The translations under genes were made by a program, and so were the position numbers. A stretch of DNA of 60,119 bases from an uncultured Eubacteriales bacterium (GTDB lineage Bacteria > Bacillota > Clostridia > Oscillospirales > Acutalibacteraceae). Location: assembly GCA_934541115.1 (NCBI GenBank), contig CAKTDF010000014.1:1-60119 (forward strand). Reading direction: 5' to 3'. Below, piece by piece: positions 42,806-50,591 of this stretch (within the stretch, counting starts at the first letter, position 1; each line of letters starts with the position of its first letter). The notes below the pieces were generated by a model. The model searched no databases. It had not been told where the DNA came from and was given only the letters and a program-made list of their open reading frames with translations.

Positions 42806-43801
42806 TTATATAACAAATATTAAACTCAGCAGGCGCTTTACAAAGAATACGATCCTTTGAAAAAAGCGAACAATGCTTTCTCCGCCGCGATTTTCAAGGC
42901 TTTGCGCGGAAAGCCACGAGATAACGCCGTTCGGGTATGAAAGCTCAACGGCTCCTCCGTTTGCGTTGACCGTTTCACTCGCATAGTAAACTTCACCGCT
43001 TTTCATGAACATATCATAGGTCACGGCGTCCCATGTGTTGTGCACGTCGCTTGTGTTTTCAACGCCCTCCGCATGCCAGAAGGATGAAAACGATGTCAGT
43101 CTGCTTTCTGCGGGAAAAGCGGAGTTTTTGCTGAAATATTCCCAGTTGGGGAGTACGATTCTTTCATAGTCAAGTGCAACGTACTTGTCATTCTTGTTGA
43201 CGAACAACCAGACCGGCATCTGCGACATTGATTTGAGCTCGCTTTTTGTCGGCTCATAAACCGGAGACATCGGAAAAGCTGCGGCAAAAAAATCCGGATA
43301 AGTGCTTGCCATGATGATTGTCATTTTGCCGCCCATAGAGTAGCCGCCGATATAAATTCTTGATTTATCAATGTGGCTTTCATTTTTGGCGATGAAATCG
43401 TCGATTGTATTTTTGAGCGGGATCCGTTTCTCCGATCCCCACGCAACAACGTGGGTATTTGTAGGGCAGCGCGGAAGAAGCAGAAAAGCTCCGCCGGCAC
43501 CCTCAAAGCGAGACTGGTATTCCTCGCTTGACCAATTTGAAATGCAGCTGTTGTTGAGCTGATGACCCGGATAATCACCGGAAGCATTTCCGTGCAGCCA
43601 AACAACAAGGGGATATTTTGCTGCATCTTCATCTCCTTTGACCGGAGAATAGGAGACGTAACCGAGCGGTGAAGTGTCGTCTGAGGTAAACTGTGCTCGC
43701 AGCGCCTCTTCGCCCTCGGTGATGCTCACCGCTGAAGAAAAAAGACAGAGGCAGCATAAAAGCAGACCTATGCTCATAATGAACGTTAAAAATTTTCTCA
43801 T
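42806..43801 (-). CDS. Secreted alpha/beta-hydrolase esterase with amphipathic C-terminal tail
   Basis: A 331-residue protein. The signal peptide (FLTFIMSIGLLLCCLCLFSS) ends near residue 24. Oxyanion-hole motif WLHGNASG (69-75) and nucleophile S155 in GGYSMGG match PHB-depolymerase/feruloyl-esterase-like secreted hydrolases; the D in VNKNDKYV and the H in FWHAEGVENT complete a plausible triad. After a short Ig-like end the protein finishes with the amphipathic helix SIVRFFQRIVFFVKRLLSLI, the same type as in the Cys-hydrolase at 24.5-26.0 kb. The tail may hold it at the membrane or wall. It is monocistronic. Confidence 0.82.
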   Translation of the reverse strand: MRKFLTFIMSIGLLLCCLCLFSSAVSITEGEEALRAQFTSDDTSPLGYVSYSPVKGDEDAAKYPLVVWLHGNASGDYPGHQLNNSCISNWSSEEYQSRFEGAGGAFLLLPRCPTNTHVVAWGSEKRIPLKNTIDDFIAKNESHIDKSRIYIGGYSMGGKMTIIMASTYPDFFAAAFPMSPVYEPTKSELKSMSQMPVWLFVNKNDKYVALDYERIVLPNWEYFSKNSAFPAESRLTSFSSFWHAEGVENTSDVHNTWDAVTYDMFMKSGEVYYASETVNANGGAVELSYPNGVISWLSAQSLENRGGESIVRFFQRIVFFVKRLLSLIFVI

Positions 43802-43953
43802 ATGCTCACACCCAAATACTGATTGTTGTTAAAAGCATTGTAACCGAATATTCATATGTTGTCAATATTTGATGGGAATATTGCGGAGAAGACGTTTTTG
43901 CAGAAAAGGCGGCATTTTTTCTTTTCACGGTGAATATTATTGCGTTTTCTCCC

Positions 43954-43982
43954 TTGACCTTAAGACGCTAATACTGTATTAT
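43954..43982 (+). promoter_or_regulatory. Promoter of the propeller-like gene
   Basis: TTGACC (43954-43959), 17-base spacer, TATTAT (43977-43982). Confidence 0.7.
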
Positions 43983-44021
43983 AATAGGGATAATATGAAA
44001 ACAACTCTAAGGGGAATATAT

Positions 44022-44696
44022 ATGGATAATATTTTTTCAGGTGAGATACTCGGTATCACTCCTTTCAAAAAGGGCTTTGTTCTTGCGGCAAAGGGTCAGT
44101 CTGCAGACGGAAGGGTCAAAGCGCTGTTTTACGGTTACGATGCGGTGAATGACAAATTCACAAGAATCAAAAAAAGTGTTTATCTCAAAATCAAGTTTGG
44201 GTTTGAATATGAGGATATTGCCGAGCAGCTCGGAGACTATGTTTCCTGCGATGTGGGTGTGCTCAACGATAACAAGATCATGGCGGTGTTCCCTAACGGT
44301 GAATACAATATATTCAACACCGACGGTTCGCTGAATGTCTCCTCATTGTTGACATATCACGGTTCTCCGGTCTGTGACATTGCGGTTGATTCCTCGTATG
44401 TCTGGTGTGCCGTTCCGGGAGAGAATGCCGTGATAAAGTACTCTCCTCGTGAGGGCAGGATCCTTCTTCGCGTAGGCGGAGGAGAAACCACTGCTTTTGA
44501 ACGTCCCTGCGCGGTGACTCTTATGGACAATATCCTTTACATATGCAATCAAGCGTCAAAGAAAATACGCACACTGAATATTACTACAAACTCTGTCAGA
44601 GATTACCGCGTTTTCAACGAAAAGGTTTATAAATACGTCAATGTCGGTTCCCGCGAGTTCGTTTGGCTCCAGTCCGGTTTATATTTGCTTGATTAA
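44022..44696 (+). CDS. Small beta-propeller-like (NHL/SMP-type) protein
   Basis: I chose the ATG at 44022, which has AAGGGGAA at 44009-44016; an in-frame ATG at 43995 would lie almost at the transcript start. The 224-residue product has no signal peptide. It shows about four to five blades of the propeller type, e.g. GEILGITPFKKGFVLAAKG, VCDIAVDSSYVWCAVPGENA, IKYSPREGRILLRVGGGE and FERPCAVTLMDNILYICNQA. NHL-like propellers bind ligands or other proteins; no enzyme residues can be assigned. Function unknown, probably cytoplasmic. Confidence 0.65.
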   Translation: MDNIFSGEILGITPFKKGFVLAAKGQSADGRVKALFYGYDAVNDKFTRIKKSVYLKIKFGFEYEDIAEQLGDYVSCDVGVLNDNKIMAVFPNGEYNIFNTDGSLNVSSLLTYHGSPVCDIAVDSSYVWCAVPGENAVIKYSPREGRILLRVGGGETTAFERPCAVTLMDNILYICNQASKKIRTLNITTNSVRDYRVFNEKVYKYVNVGSREFVWLQSGLYLLD

Positions 44697-44825
44697 AACA
44701 CGGCGAGCCTGCAAAACTTCTGTGCGACCTGATGAAAAGTCAACCGCGCGATTCGCACACTTCAATTCCGTTAAACAAAAAAGGACTGCGCCAATGGCGT
44801 AGTCCCGAAGAATATTTGCTGTATG

Positions 44826-44861
44826 CTCACCGCATGTTATTTGTCATGCGGTGAGTTTTTA
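44826..44861 (+). terminator. Terminator after the propeller-like gene
   Basis: CTCACCGCATG (44826-44836) pairs perfectly with CATGCGGTGAG (44845-44855), then TTTTT. A second hairpin, GGACTGCGCC/GGCGTAGTCC, lies just before at 44783-44805. Confidence 0.8.
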
Positions 44862-46772
44862 TCTTTTCACCGTAACCGTCTTTGAATAGGAGGAATAAAG
44901 CGTTGCGGTTTTTCCCTTTGTTACGGCTCTGACGCGCAAAACGCATTTTTCACCCGTTCCGAGCGATTTTTCATACGTTGTTTTTGAGGCGGAGAGCTTT
45001 TTCAAAAGAATATACTTTCCGTTCTTTTTAACATATACTTCATAGCCGGTTGCACCCTTGACCTTTTTCCATTTGAACACGGCTTTCTTTTTTGAAAGCT
45101 TTCCGCTGACGGAGGGACTGTCGGGTGTTGAAAAAAGCATCACAGGCTCTGTGAAAGCGCCGAAAATATACTTTCCGTCAACCTTTGCAAACGGACGAAC
45201 CGAGTAATAGTTTCCGGTTCCGGCTTTGAGTTTTTTGACGGTGAAAGATGTTTTGTCTGTCTCACACAACAGCTTATATGTTTTTTTGTCCTTGTTGTAT
45301 CTGTAAAGCCGATATCCGGTTGCACCCTTGACCTTTTTCCATTGAACGGTTATGCCGGTTTTTTTGGTCTTTTTTGCCGTCTGAAAAAGCTTTTCACTTT
45401 TTGCCGGCACTACTGTAACGGTGCAGACTGCGCTGAGACCGGAGGGGTCAAGCGCAGATGCGGTTATTGTTGTTTTGCCAAAGCTTTTTGCCGTAACAAG
45501 CCCGTCTGCGCTCACTGCGGCAATGCTTTTGTCTGCGCTTTTGAATGAAAGACCTTTGTTTCCGGCGTTGCTCGGCGCAACAGAAAAGAGAAGCTTTTCT
45601 GTTTTTCCTTTTTCAATGGTGATTTCGCTTTTTGCCGGCTTTAAAGAAGTCAGAAGAATGTCCTTGCTGTCAAGCACCGTAAAAGTTGCGGCTGAACTTT
45701 TGAGCTTCCATGAGGGCGCGTGGGTACTTGTTGCAGTAACGGTAACAGTTACTCTGTCTGCCGCTTTGACGGTGAACTTTGCGGAATTTGATTTTGCTTT
45801 GACAGAGGCAAGCTTTTTTCCGTTTGAAGACCTTACTTCAAGGGTATAGCTGTTCGCTCCGGGAGTCTTTTTCCATGTGGCGGGAATACTTTCGCCGGCG
45901 GCAAAGACGCCTTTCGGTTCGAGCAAAACGGGAGCATTGTTTCCGCCGGAAAGATATGTGCTGTAATCAAGAACTGCCCAGCCCTCAAGTGAACCGTAGG
46001 TTACAAGTCCCCAAAGGTGGTCTTTTGCATTTTTCTTTTCGCTGACGGAAAACGTTGTCTCGGGCGGAATCTGACCGAGAATGCTTTTTTCGGTTGAAGC
46101 ACCTGCTCTGACGTTGAGATATCCCTCGTCGTTCATCTTCCAGCTTTCGGTTTCATCTTTGAGCTCCTGCTCTTCCTCGTCGCCGAGGTCAACCGTGGAT
46201 TTGTGAAAATCCAGGTCGGTGTTTTTGCGCTCGTTGCCCTTGAGATGCAGAACATAGCTGAAGCCCGGCATATCTTCAAGCTTCATTCTGCCCCAACGGA
46301 TCTGACAGCCGGGATACCAGTTTGCGTCAACAAAGGAAATCTCCTCGCCCTTTACACCGGTGACGGTGAGAGAATGAGAACCGTTGCGGTAGCGTATTAC
46401 ATCCCCGACGCGCAGCTTTTTTGCATTCAGCTTTTCGCTTTTGTCCCATGTTCTCGGGCTTGAACCGGTGATCTCATAGGCAATTTTATATGCAAAACCC
46501 ATGCATTGAATTGCATTGTCAAAGCTGTTGCAGGTTGTGTCCTCGCTGTCCCAACTGACGTCCTTGTGGCTCGGGCACGGAAGATTTGTTACCTTGTCCG
46601 GGTTATTCTTTTTTGAACCCACATGGTTCCAGTATTTTTTATGCGGAAATTTTTTTGTGAGCGAAACGAGCGTTTTCATCGTGCTGTCCGCCGCGTACAC
46701 GGGTATCGCTGCGGAAAAAAGCGAAAAAATCATCACTGCCGCGAGAAAAAGGCTCAAAGCTTTTTTTGACAT
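44859..46772 (-). CDS. Secreted cysteine-peptidase-like surface protein with SH3, Ig-like and FN3 domains
   Basis: The start is the ATG at 46772 behind AGGAG; 637 residues. The signal peptide ends near residue 27 (VYAAD). Residues ~70-180 look like a papain-fold amidase of CHAP/NlpC type: C90 (QCMGFAYKIAYE), H133 (GSHSLTVTG) and the FVDANW strand. A bacterial SH3 domain (~212-275), an Ig/FN3-like domain (~280-365), a BIG2 domain (~370-455, SVAPSNAGNKGLSFKSADKS) and two FN3-type repeats (each with KVKGATGYxxY) follow. It is probably a wall-associated peptidoglycan hydrolase or surface adhesin. There is no sortase signal. Confidence 0.8.
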   Translation of the reverse strand: MSKKALSLFLAAVMIFSLFSAAIPVYAADSTMKTLVSLTKKFPHKKYWNHVGSKKNNPDKVTNLPCPSHKDVSWDSEDTTCNSFDNAIQCMGFAYKIAYEITGSSPRTWDKSEKLNAKKLRVGDVIRYRNGSHSLTVTGVKGEEISFVDANWYPGCQIRWGRMKLEDMPGFSYVLHLKGNERKNTDLDFHKSTVDLGDEEEQELKDETESWKMNDEGYLNVRAGASTEKSILGQIPPETTFSVSEKKNAKDHLWGLVTYGSLEGWAVLDYSTYLSGGNNAPVLLEPKGVFAAGESIPATWKKTPGANSYTLEVRSSNGKKLASVKAKSNSAKFTVKAADRVTVTVTATSTHAPSWKLKSSAATFTVLDSKDILLTSLKPAKSEITIEKGKTEKLLFSVAPSNAGNKGLSFKSADKSIAAVSADGLVTAKSFGKTTITASALDPSGLSAVCTVTVVPAKSEKLFQTAKKTKKTGITVQWKKVKGATGYRLYRYNKDKKTYKLLCETDKTSFTVKKLKAGTGNYYSVRPFAKVDGKYIFGAFTEPVMLFSTPDSPSVSGKLSKKKAVFKWKKVKGATGYEVYVKKNGKYILLKKLSASKTTYEKSLGTGEKCVLRVRAVTKGKTATLYSSYSKTVTVKR

Positions 46773-46865
46773 ATTTCCACTCCTGTTACTGTGAATATAC
46801 AGACATTTTATCACATAATGCCGATAAAAGCAAATCGCCGTGATTTCCGTCTTCTTGATGAGATA

Positions 46866-46894
46866 TTGACAACGTGATTTGGCTGTGATAAAAT
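46866..46894 (+). promoter_or_regulatory. Promoter of the esterase gene at 46939
   Basis: TTGACA (46866-46871), 17-base spacer, TAAAAT (46889-46894). A divergent minus-strand promoter (TTGCTT-17-TAAAAT) for the surface-protein gene lies a few dozen bases away, at about 46808-46836. Confidence 0.75.
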
Positions 46895-46938
46895 TGCGGC
46901 AGAACATGGAAAATGATGTTCGGAAAGGATTGATAATT

Positions 46939-47823
46939 ATGCCAATGAAGCTTATTTCACTCTTTATGGCAGTCATTGCAATGATAATGAACGTAATGGC
47001 CCCGGTCGTTTCTCCCGCTCCGGCTCCTCTTGACGGCGGAGAAAGGGTACAGTACGGCGAAAGCTACAATCAGGTCTACGATATCTATGTTCCCTCAGAC
47101 GCAAAGGGAGACGTTGATGTGCTCCTTGTTATTCACGGCGGAGGCTGGGTGTTTTATGACCAGACGCAGTACGCGGAAAAGCTCAAAACAGCCTGCGATG
47201 AGCACGGCCTTGTTGCCGTGGGCATGGATTACAGAAAGCTGCAAAACAACGCGACGGCGTTTGATATGCTTGATGACGTTGAAGCCACGGTTGAAAGCGT
47301 AAAGGACTATCTGCTTGAACGCGGTCTCACCGCGCATAAAATGGCGCTTGCCGGTCACTCCTCCGGTTCGCATCTTTCTGCGCTCTATGCATATCAGCAT
47401 TATAACGACAGTCCCATAGAAATAGGTTTTATTACGCTCGGCAGCTGCCCGGCAAGCTTTTTTGACTCCAACACAGAAAAGCTTCTGCCCGTCAAGGCAA
47501 TCTCCTGCGGCTTGATTTCCGTTCTTACGGGAGAGAGTATCAATCTGCTGAACCTTAAAGATAAAACCGATGCGGTCAATTCAATAACCGCCCTTTCGAT
47601 GGTGAATCCGAACGTTCCGCCGACTCTCATTGTTCACGGCAAAAAGGATAAATCCGTTTCATATGAGAATGCCGAAAAGCTTGAAAGCGCACTGAAAGAA
47701 AACGGCGTTTACTGTGAGCTTATAACGTATGAAAACTCCGATCACCTTCTTCAGGAGGACGCGGCGGAGATGGACAGCGTAACGGTTTCGGAATTTTATC
47801 GTTTTGTCAGCGAATTTCTGTGA
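46939..47823 (+). CDS. Secreted HSL/carboxylesterase-type alpha/beta hydrolase
   Basis: The ATG at 46939 follows AAAGGA with nine-base spacing; 294 residues. The N-terminal hydrophobic segment (SLFMAVIAMIMNVMAPVVSPA) is a signal or anchor. The oxyanion motif HGGGW is at 66-70, and nucleophile S141 lies in AGHSSGSH. HGKKDKSVSY and NSDHLL supply the Asp and His. This combination is that of the HSL/BD-FAE esterase group, often deacetylases of plant polysaccharides or short-chain esterases. It has no amphipathic tail, unlike the esterase at 42.8 kb. Confidence 0.85.
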   Translation: MPMKLISLFMAVIAMIMNVMAPVVSPAPAPLDGGERVQYGESYNQVYDIYVPSDAKGDVDVLLVIHGGGWVFYDQTQYAEKLKTACDEHGLVAVGMDYRKLQNNATAFDMLDDVEATVESVKDYLLERGLTAHKMALAGHSSGSHLSALYAYQHYNDSPIEIGFITLGSCPASFFDSNTEKLLPVKAISCGLISVLTGESINLLNLKDKTDAVNSITALSMVNPNVPPTLIVHGKKDKSVSYENAEKLESALKENGVYCELITYENSDHLLQEDAAEMDSVTVSEFYRFVSEFL

Positions 47824-47963
47824 GACAAGACCGGAACAAAAAGCGGTTGTTTTTCCTTTGTATGCAAAAAAGCCGTGAATCGGTGATTTTGATTTCATGA
47901 ATTAAATTTCTTTCTACGCCGTATGACGGACGCGTAAAAAGGCGGACTTAAAACCTCATTTAC

Positions 47964-48007
47964 AAAAAAGAGAGTCGAACTTTTCGGTTCGGCTCTCTCT
48001 TTTTTTT
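47964..48007. terminator. Bidirectional terminator
   Basis: AGAGAGTCGAAC (47969-47980) pairs with GTTCGGCTCTCT (47987-47998), with A and T runs on the two sides. Its core resembles the REP-like arm found elsewhere in the window. Confidence 0.85.
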
Positions 48008-48041
48008 GTAGCTTTGCTTTGTGCATATTTTAAGTGCGGCA

Positions 48042-48647
48042 TCATGAGTTGAATTTGCTCATTGCTTCGTCGGTTTTTCCGTCTACCATAAGCTCAATTG
48101 CTTCGCACGCATTATCTGCGGCTTTTCTTAAATTGCCGAGCTGTTCCTTTGTGAACGGCATAAGAACCCAATCGGCAAGGTCAAACTCCGGATTGGGCTT
48201 TGCACCCACGCCGAGCTTGATTCGCGGAAAGGCGTCGCTTTGCAGCTGATATATAATGCTCTTGATTCCGTTATGACCGCCGTCTGAGCCTTTTCTGCGT
48301 ATCCTCAGCCTGCCCGGTTCAAGGTTGATATCGTCAAAAATAACAATGATTTTTTCCGGAGGTATTTTGAAAAATGCCGCTGCGTCGCGGACTGCCTCGC
48401 CGCTGAGGTTCATGAAGGTCTGCGGCTTCATCAAAAGGCAGCGCTTTGAATTGATTCTTGCGTCGGTAACAAGCGCTTTGAATTTCAGCCTGTCAATTTT
48501 TACGCCAAGGTTTTGAGCCAACAGGTCTATGCATAAAAAACCGGCGTTGTGTTTTGTAACTTCATATTTTTTTCCGGGATTTCCGAGACCTACGATCATG
48601 TAGTCATAGGTGCTCTCTCCGGAAAATTTATCCTTTTTTAAAAACAT
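48042..48647 (-). CDS. pth: Peptidyl-tRNA hydrolase
   Basis: A 201-residue protein. It has YMIVGLGNPGKKYEVTKHNAGF with the catalytic His in the KHNAGF motif, LMKPQTFMNLSGEAV, the catalytic-Asp region IVIFDDINLEPGRLRIRRKGSDGGHNG, and a C-terminal lid. It cleaves peptidyl-tRNA esters to recycle tRNA. The start at 48647 adds 16 residues before the usual Met but has the better ribosome site (AAGGA); short K-rich leaders of this kind occur in relatives. It follows the GlmU-type gene by 13 bases. Confidence 0.95.
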   Translation of the reverse strand: MFLKKDKFSGESTYDYMIVGLGNPGKKYEVTKHNAGFLCIDLLAQNLGVKIDRLKFKALVTDARINSKRCLLMKPQTFMNLSGEAVRDAAAFFKIPPEKIIVIFDDINLEPGRLRIRRKGSDGGHNGIKSIIYQLQSDAFPRIKLGVGAKPNPEFDLADWVLMPFTKEQLGNLRKAADNACEAIELMVDGKTDEAMSKFNS

Positions 48648-48660
48648 TTTTTCTTCTTCC

Positions 48661-49371
48661 TTATTTCATGTCTCTGTAAGGCTTCTTTTTGAGTACCCAG
48701 TCTTTTTTGTTCTCCTGCCGCGCTCTCGCAATTGCAAGGGCGTTTTCCGGCACGTCGTCCGTGATCGTTGAACCTGCGGCTGTATAGCCGTAGGCGCCGA
48801 CGGTAACGGGAGCCACAAGGTTGGTGTTGCAGCCGATGAACGCGTGGTCGCCGACTGTTGTGCGTGATTTTTCCTTGCCGTTGAAATTGACTGTTACACA
48901 GCCGCAGCCGAAATTGACATTTTTGCCGACATCGCTGTCGCCGACGTATGTCAGATGAGAAACGCTGGTTTTTTCTCCCACGGTTGAGTTTTTGACCTCA
49001 ACAAAATTGCCGAGGTGTACCCTCGCTGCAATATGACTGTTGGGTCTGATGTGTACGAACGGACCGAGGTCGGCTTCCTCTCCGATTTCGCTTTCAAAAG
49101 CCTGAACGCAGTTGAGAGAGGCGTTCTTTTTGACAAGCGTATCAAAAAGAACCGTGCCCGGACCTATCACCGCGCCGGTTTCAACGCTCGTTTCACCTGT
49201 CAGAATGCAGCCTTGAAGAACAATTGCGCCGCTTTCAAGCTTTACATTTTTGCCGATAAAAACGCCGTCTGTCATCGGTATTAGCACGCCGCTTTTTCTG
49301 TGGCGTTCAATTATTTCAAGCCGTTCCTCCTGCGAAAGCGAGAGCAGCTCTTGAGTTACCTTTTTGTTCAT
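48661..49371 (-). CDS. Stand-alone GlmU C-terminal-type (left-handed beta-helix) acetyltransferase
   Basis: The ATG at 49371 gives 236 residues, with AAAGG ten bases upstream; a GTG at 49377 is the alternative. The whole protein matches the acetyltransferase half of GlmU: GAVIGPGTVLFDT, GPFVHIRPNSHIAARVHLGNFVEVKNS, SHLTYVGDSDVGKNVNFGCGCVTVNFNG with catalytic H139, and NTNLVAPVTVGAYGYTAAGS. The uridyltransferase half is missing; a helical stretch (residues 1-30, TQELLSLSQEERLEIIERHR) stands in its place. It could make N-acetylglucosamine 1-phosphate if a separate pyrophosphorylase exists, or act on another sugar phosphate. Confidence 0.82.
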   Translation of the reverse strand: MNKKVTQELLSLSQEERLEIIERHRKSGVLIPMTDGVFIGKNVKLESGAIVLQGCILTGETSVETGAVIGPGTVLFDTLVKKNASLNCVQAFESEIGEEADLGPFVHIRPNSHIAARVHLGNFVEVKNSTVGEKTSVSHLTYVGDSDVGKNVNFGCGCVTVNFNGKEKSRTTVGDHAFIGCNTNLVAPVTVGAYGYTAAGSTITDDVPENALAIARARQENKKDWVLKKKPYRDMK

Positions 49372-49799
49372 GATCACTTAGCCTTTCCGGCTACAAACGA
49401 TAATAAAAATCACGCTTATCCCTTGCTGTAGCCGTGCAAGGGCGTGAGAGTGTTCGGTCGATTTCAAAATCTGCGCAGATTTTGGAAAAGGTATTTTTTC
49501 GGTCGGCATGCTTTGCGTCGAACCGCACATTTTATTATTATGCCAAGAAATGCCGAAATAATCAAGTCCTCCAAAGCGAATCGGTCAAAAAAGTCAGACA
49601 AAAAGCGAAAAGCTTCAAGGCGACTTATGAGCTTTTGATTTAATTTGAACTTTCCTTTTTTCAAGACGATTTTTTTATTGTTTTTTATTATATGTTGATG
49701 AAAAACGCAGAAATATATGATATACTACATAATGTATACTTGTAGCTATAATCAGACAGGGCAATGTTTGTGCTCTCATGAGAGGATTTGCATAAAAAT
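49372..49799. other. Gene-free stretch with palindromes
   Basis: No ORF with a ribosome site or recognisable product. It contains hairpins CCCTTGC/GCAAGGG (49421-49443) and a 20-base palindrome CAAAATCTGCGCAGATTTTG (near 49464-49483). A TATACT-like -10 near 49720 may start rlmB. Confidence 0.5.
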
Positions 49800-50591
49800 A
49801 TGGATAACGAAAACAAAAACAAACAAAAAGGCGGCGAGACCGAGCTTTTGATTGGACGCAACGCCGTTTCGGAGGCTCTGCGCTCCGGCAGAGTGATTGA
49901 TACGCTCCTCGTTGCAAAGGGAGAACGCGGCGGTTCCGTTGGAAGAATAATCGCCGAATGCAAAGAAAAAGGTGTGGTAATCAAAGAGGTTGATAAGCGC
50001 AAGCTCGATTATCTTTGCACCCAAGGCAACCATCAAGGCGTTGCCGCCTATGTTGCGGCACACGAATATGCACAGCTTGACGATATTTTTGCTCTCGCCG
50101 AAAAACGGTCGGAGCAACCATTCATCATCATATGCGACGAGCTTGAAGATCCGCATAATCTCGGCGCGGTTATACGCACGGCGGAATGTGCCGGGGCACA
50201 CGGCGTAATAATTCCCAAAAGGCGCAGTGTTTCGCTCACATGGGCGGTTTCAAAAGCCGCCGCCGGCGCACTTGAATACATGCCGGTTGCAAGAGTGACG
50301 AACCTTGCTTCGACTCTTGACGAGCTGAAAAAGCGCGGCGTTTGGATATACAGTGCGGATATGGACGGAAAAACATGGAGCGAAACGGATTTTTCCGGTG
50401 CGGTGGGTCTTGTTGTGGGCTCGGAGGGCTTTGGCGTGAGCAAGCTTATCCGTGAAAAGAGCGATTTTATTGTCTCACTCCCCATGAAAGGAAAAATCAC
50501 GTCTCTCAACGCCTCTGTTGCAGCGGGTATACTCATGTATGAAGTTTCAAGGCAAAGAACTGTAAAGGGTGGAAACAATGGCAGACCTTAA
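49800..50591 (+). CDS. rlmB: 23S rRNA 2'-O-ribose methyltransferase, RlmB/TrmH family
   Basis: A 263-residue protein with an N-terminal substrate domain (IGRNAVSEALRSGRVIDTLLV ... TQGNHQGVAAYV) and a C-terminal SPOUT domain with the trefoil-knot motifs DPHNLGAVIRTAECAGAHG, GLVVGSEGFGVSKL and LPMKGKITSLNASVAAGI. It methylates a ribose in 23S rRNA using S-adenosylmethionine. The ATG at 49800 has a rather distant GAGAGGA; a TTG at 49788 is the alternative. Its 3' end overlaps the next gene by 14 bases, so the two are translationally coupled. Confidence 0.93.
   Translation: MDNENKNKQKGGETELLIGRNAVSEALRSGRVIDTLLVAKGERGGSVGRIIAECKEKGVVIKEVDKRKLDYLCTQGNHQGVAAYVAAHEYAQLDDIFALAEKRSEQPFIIICDELEDPHNLGAVIRTAECAGAHGVIIPKRRSVSLTWAVSKAAAGALEYMPVARVTNLASTLDELKKRGVWIYSADMDGKTWSETDFSGAVGLVVGSEGFGVSKLIREKSDFIVSLPMKGKITSLNASVAAGILMYEVSRQRTVKGGNNGRP

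Noticed and set aside
49434..49664. Overlapping ORFs of 64-69 codons on both strands in the pth-glmU/rlmB gap.
   Set aside because: No ribosome sites, no recognisable family and mutually exclusive frames; they look like chance frames in an AT-rich stretch.
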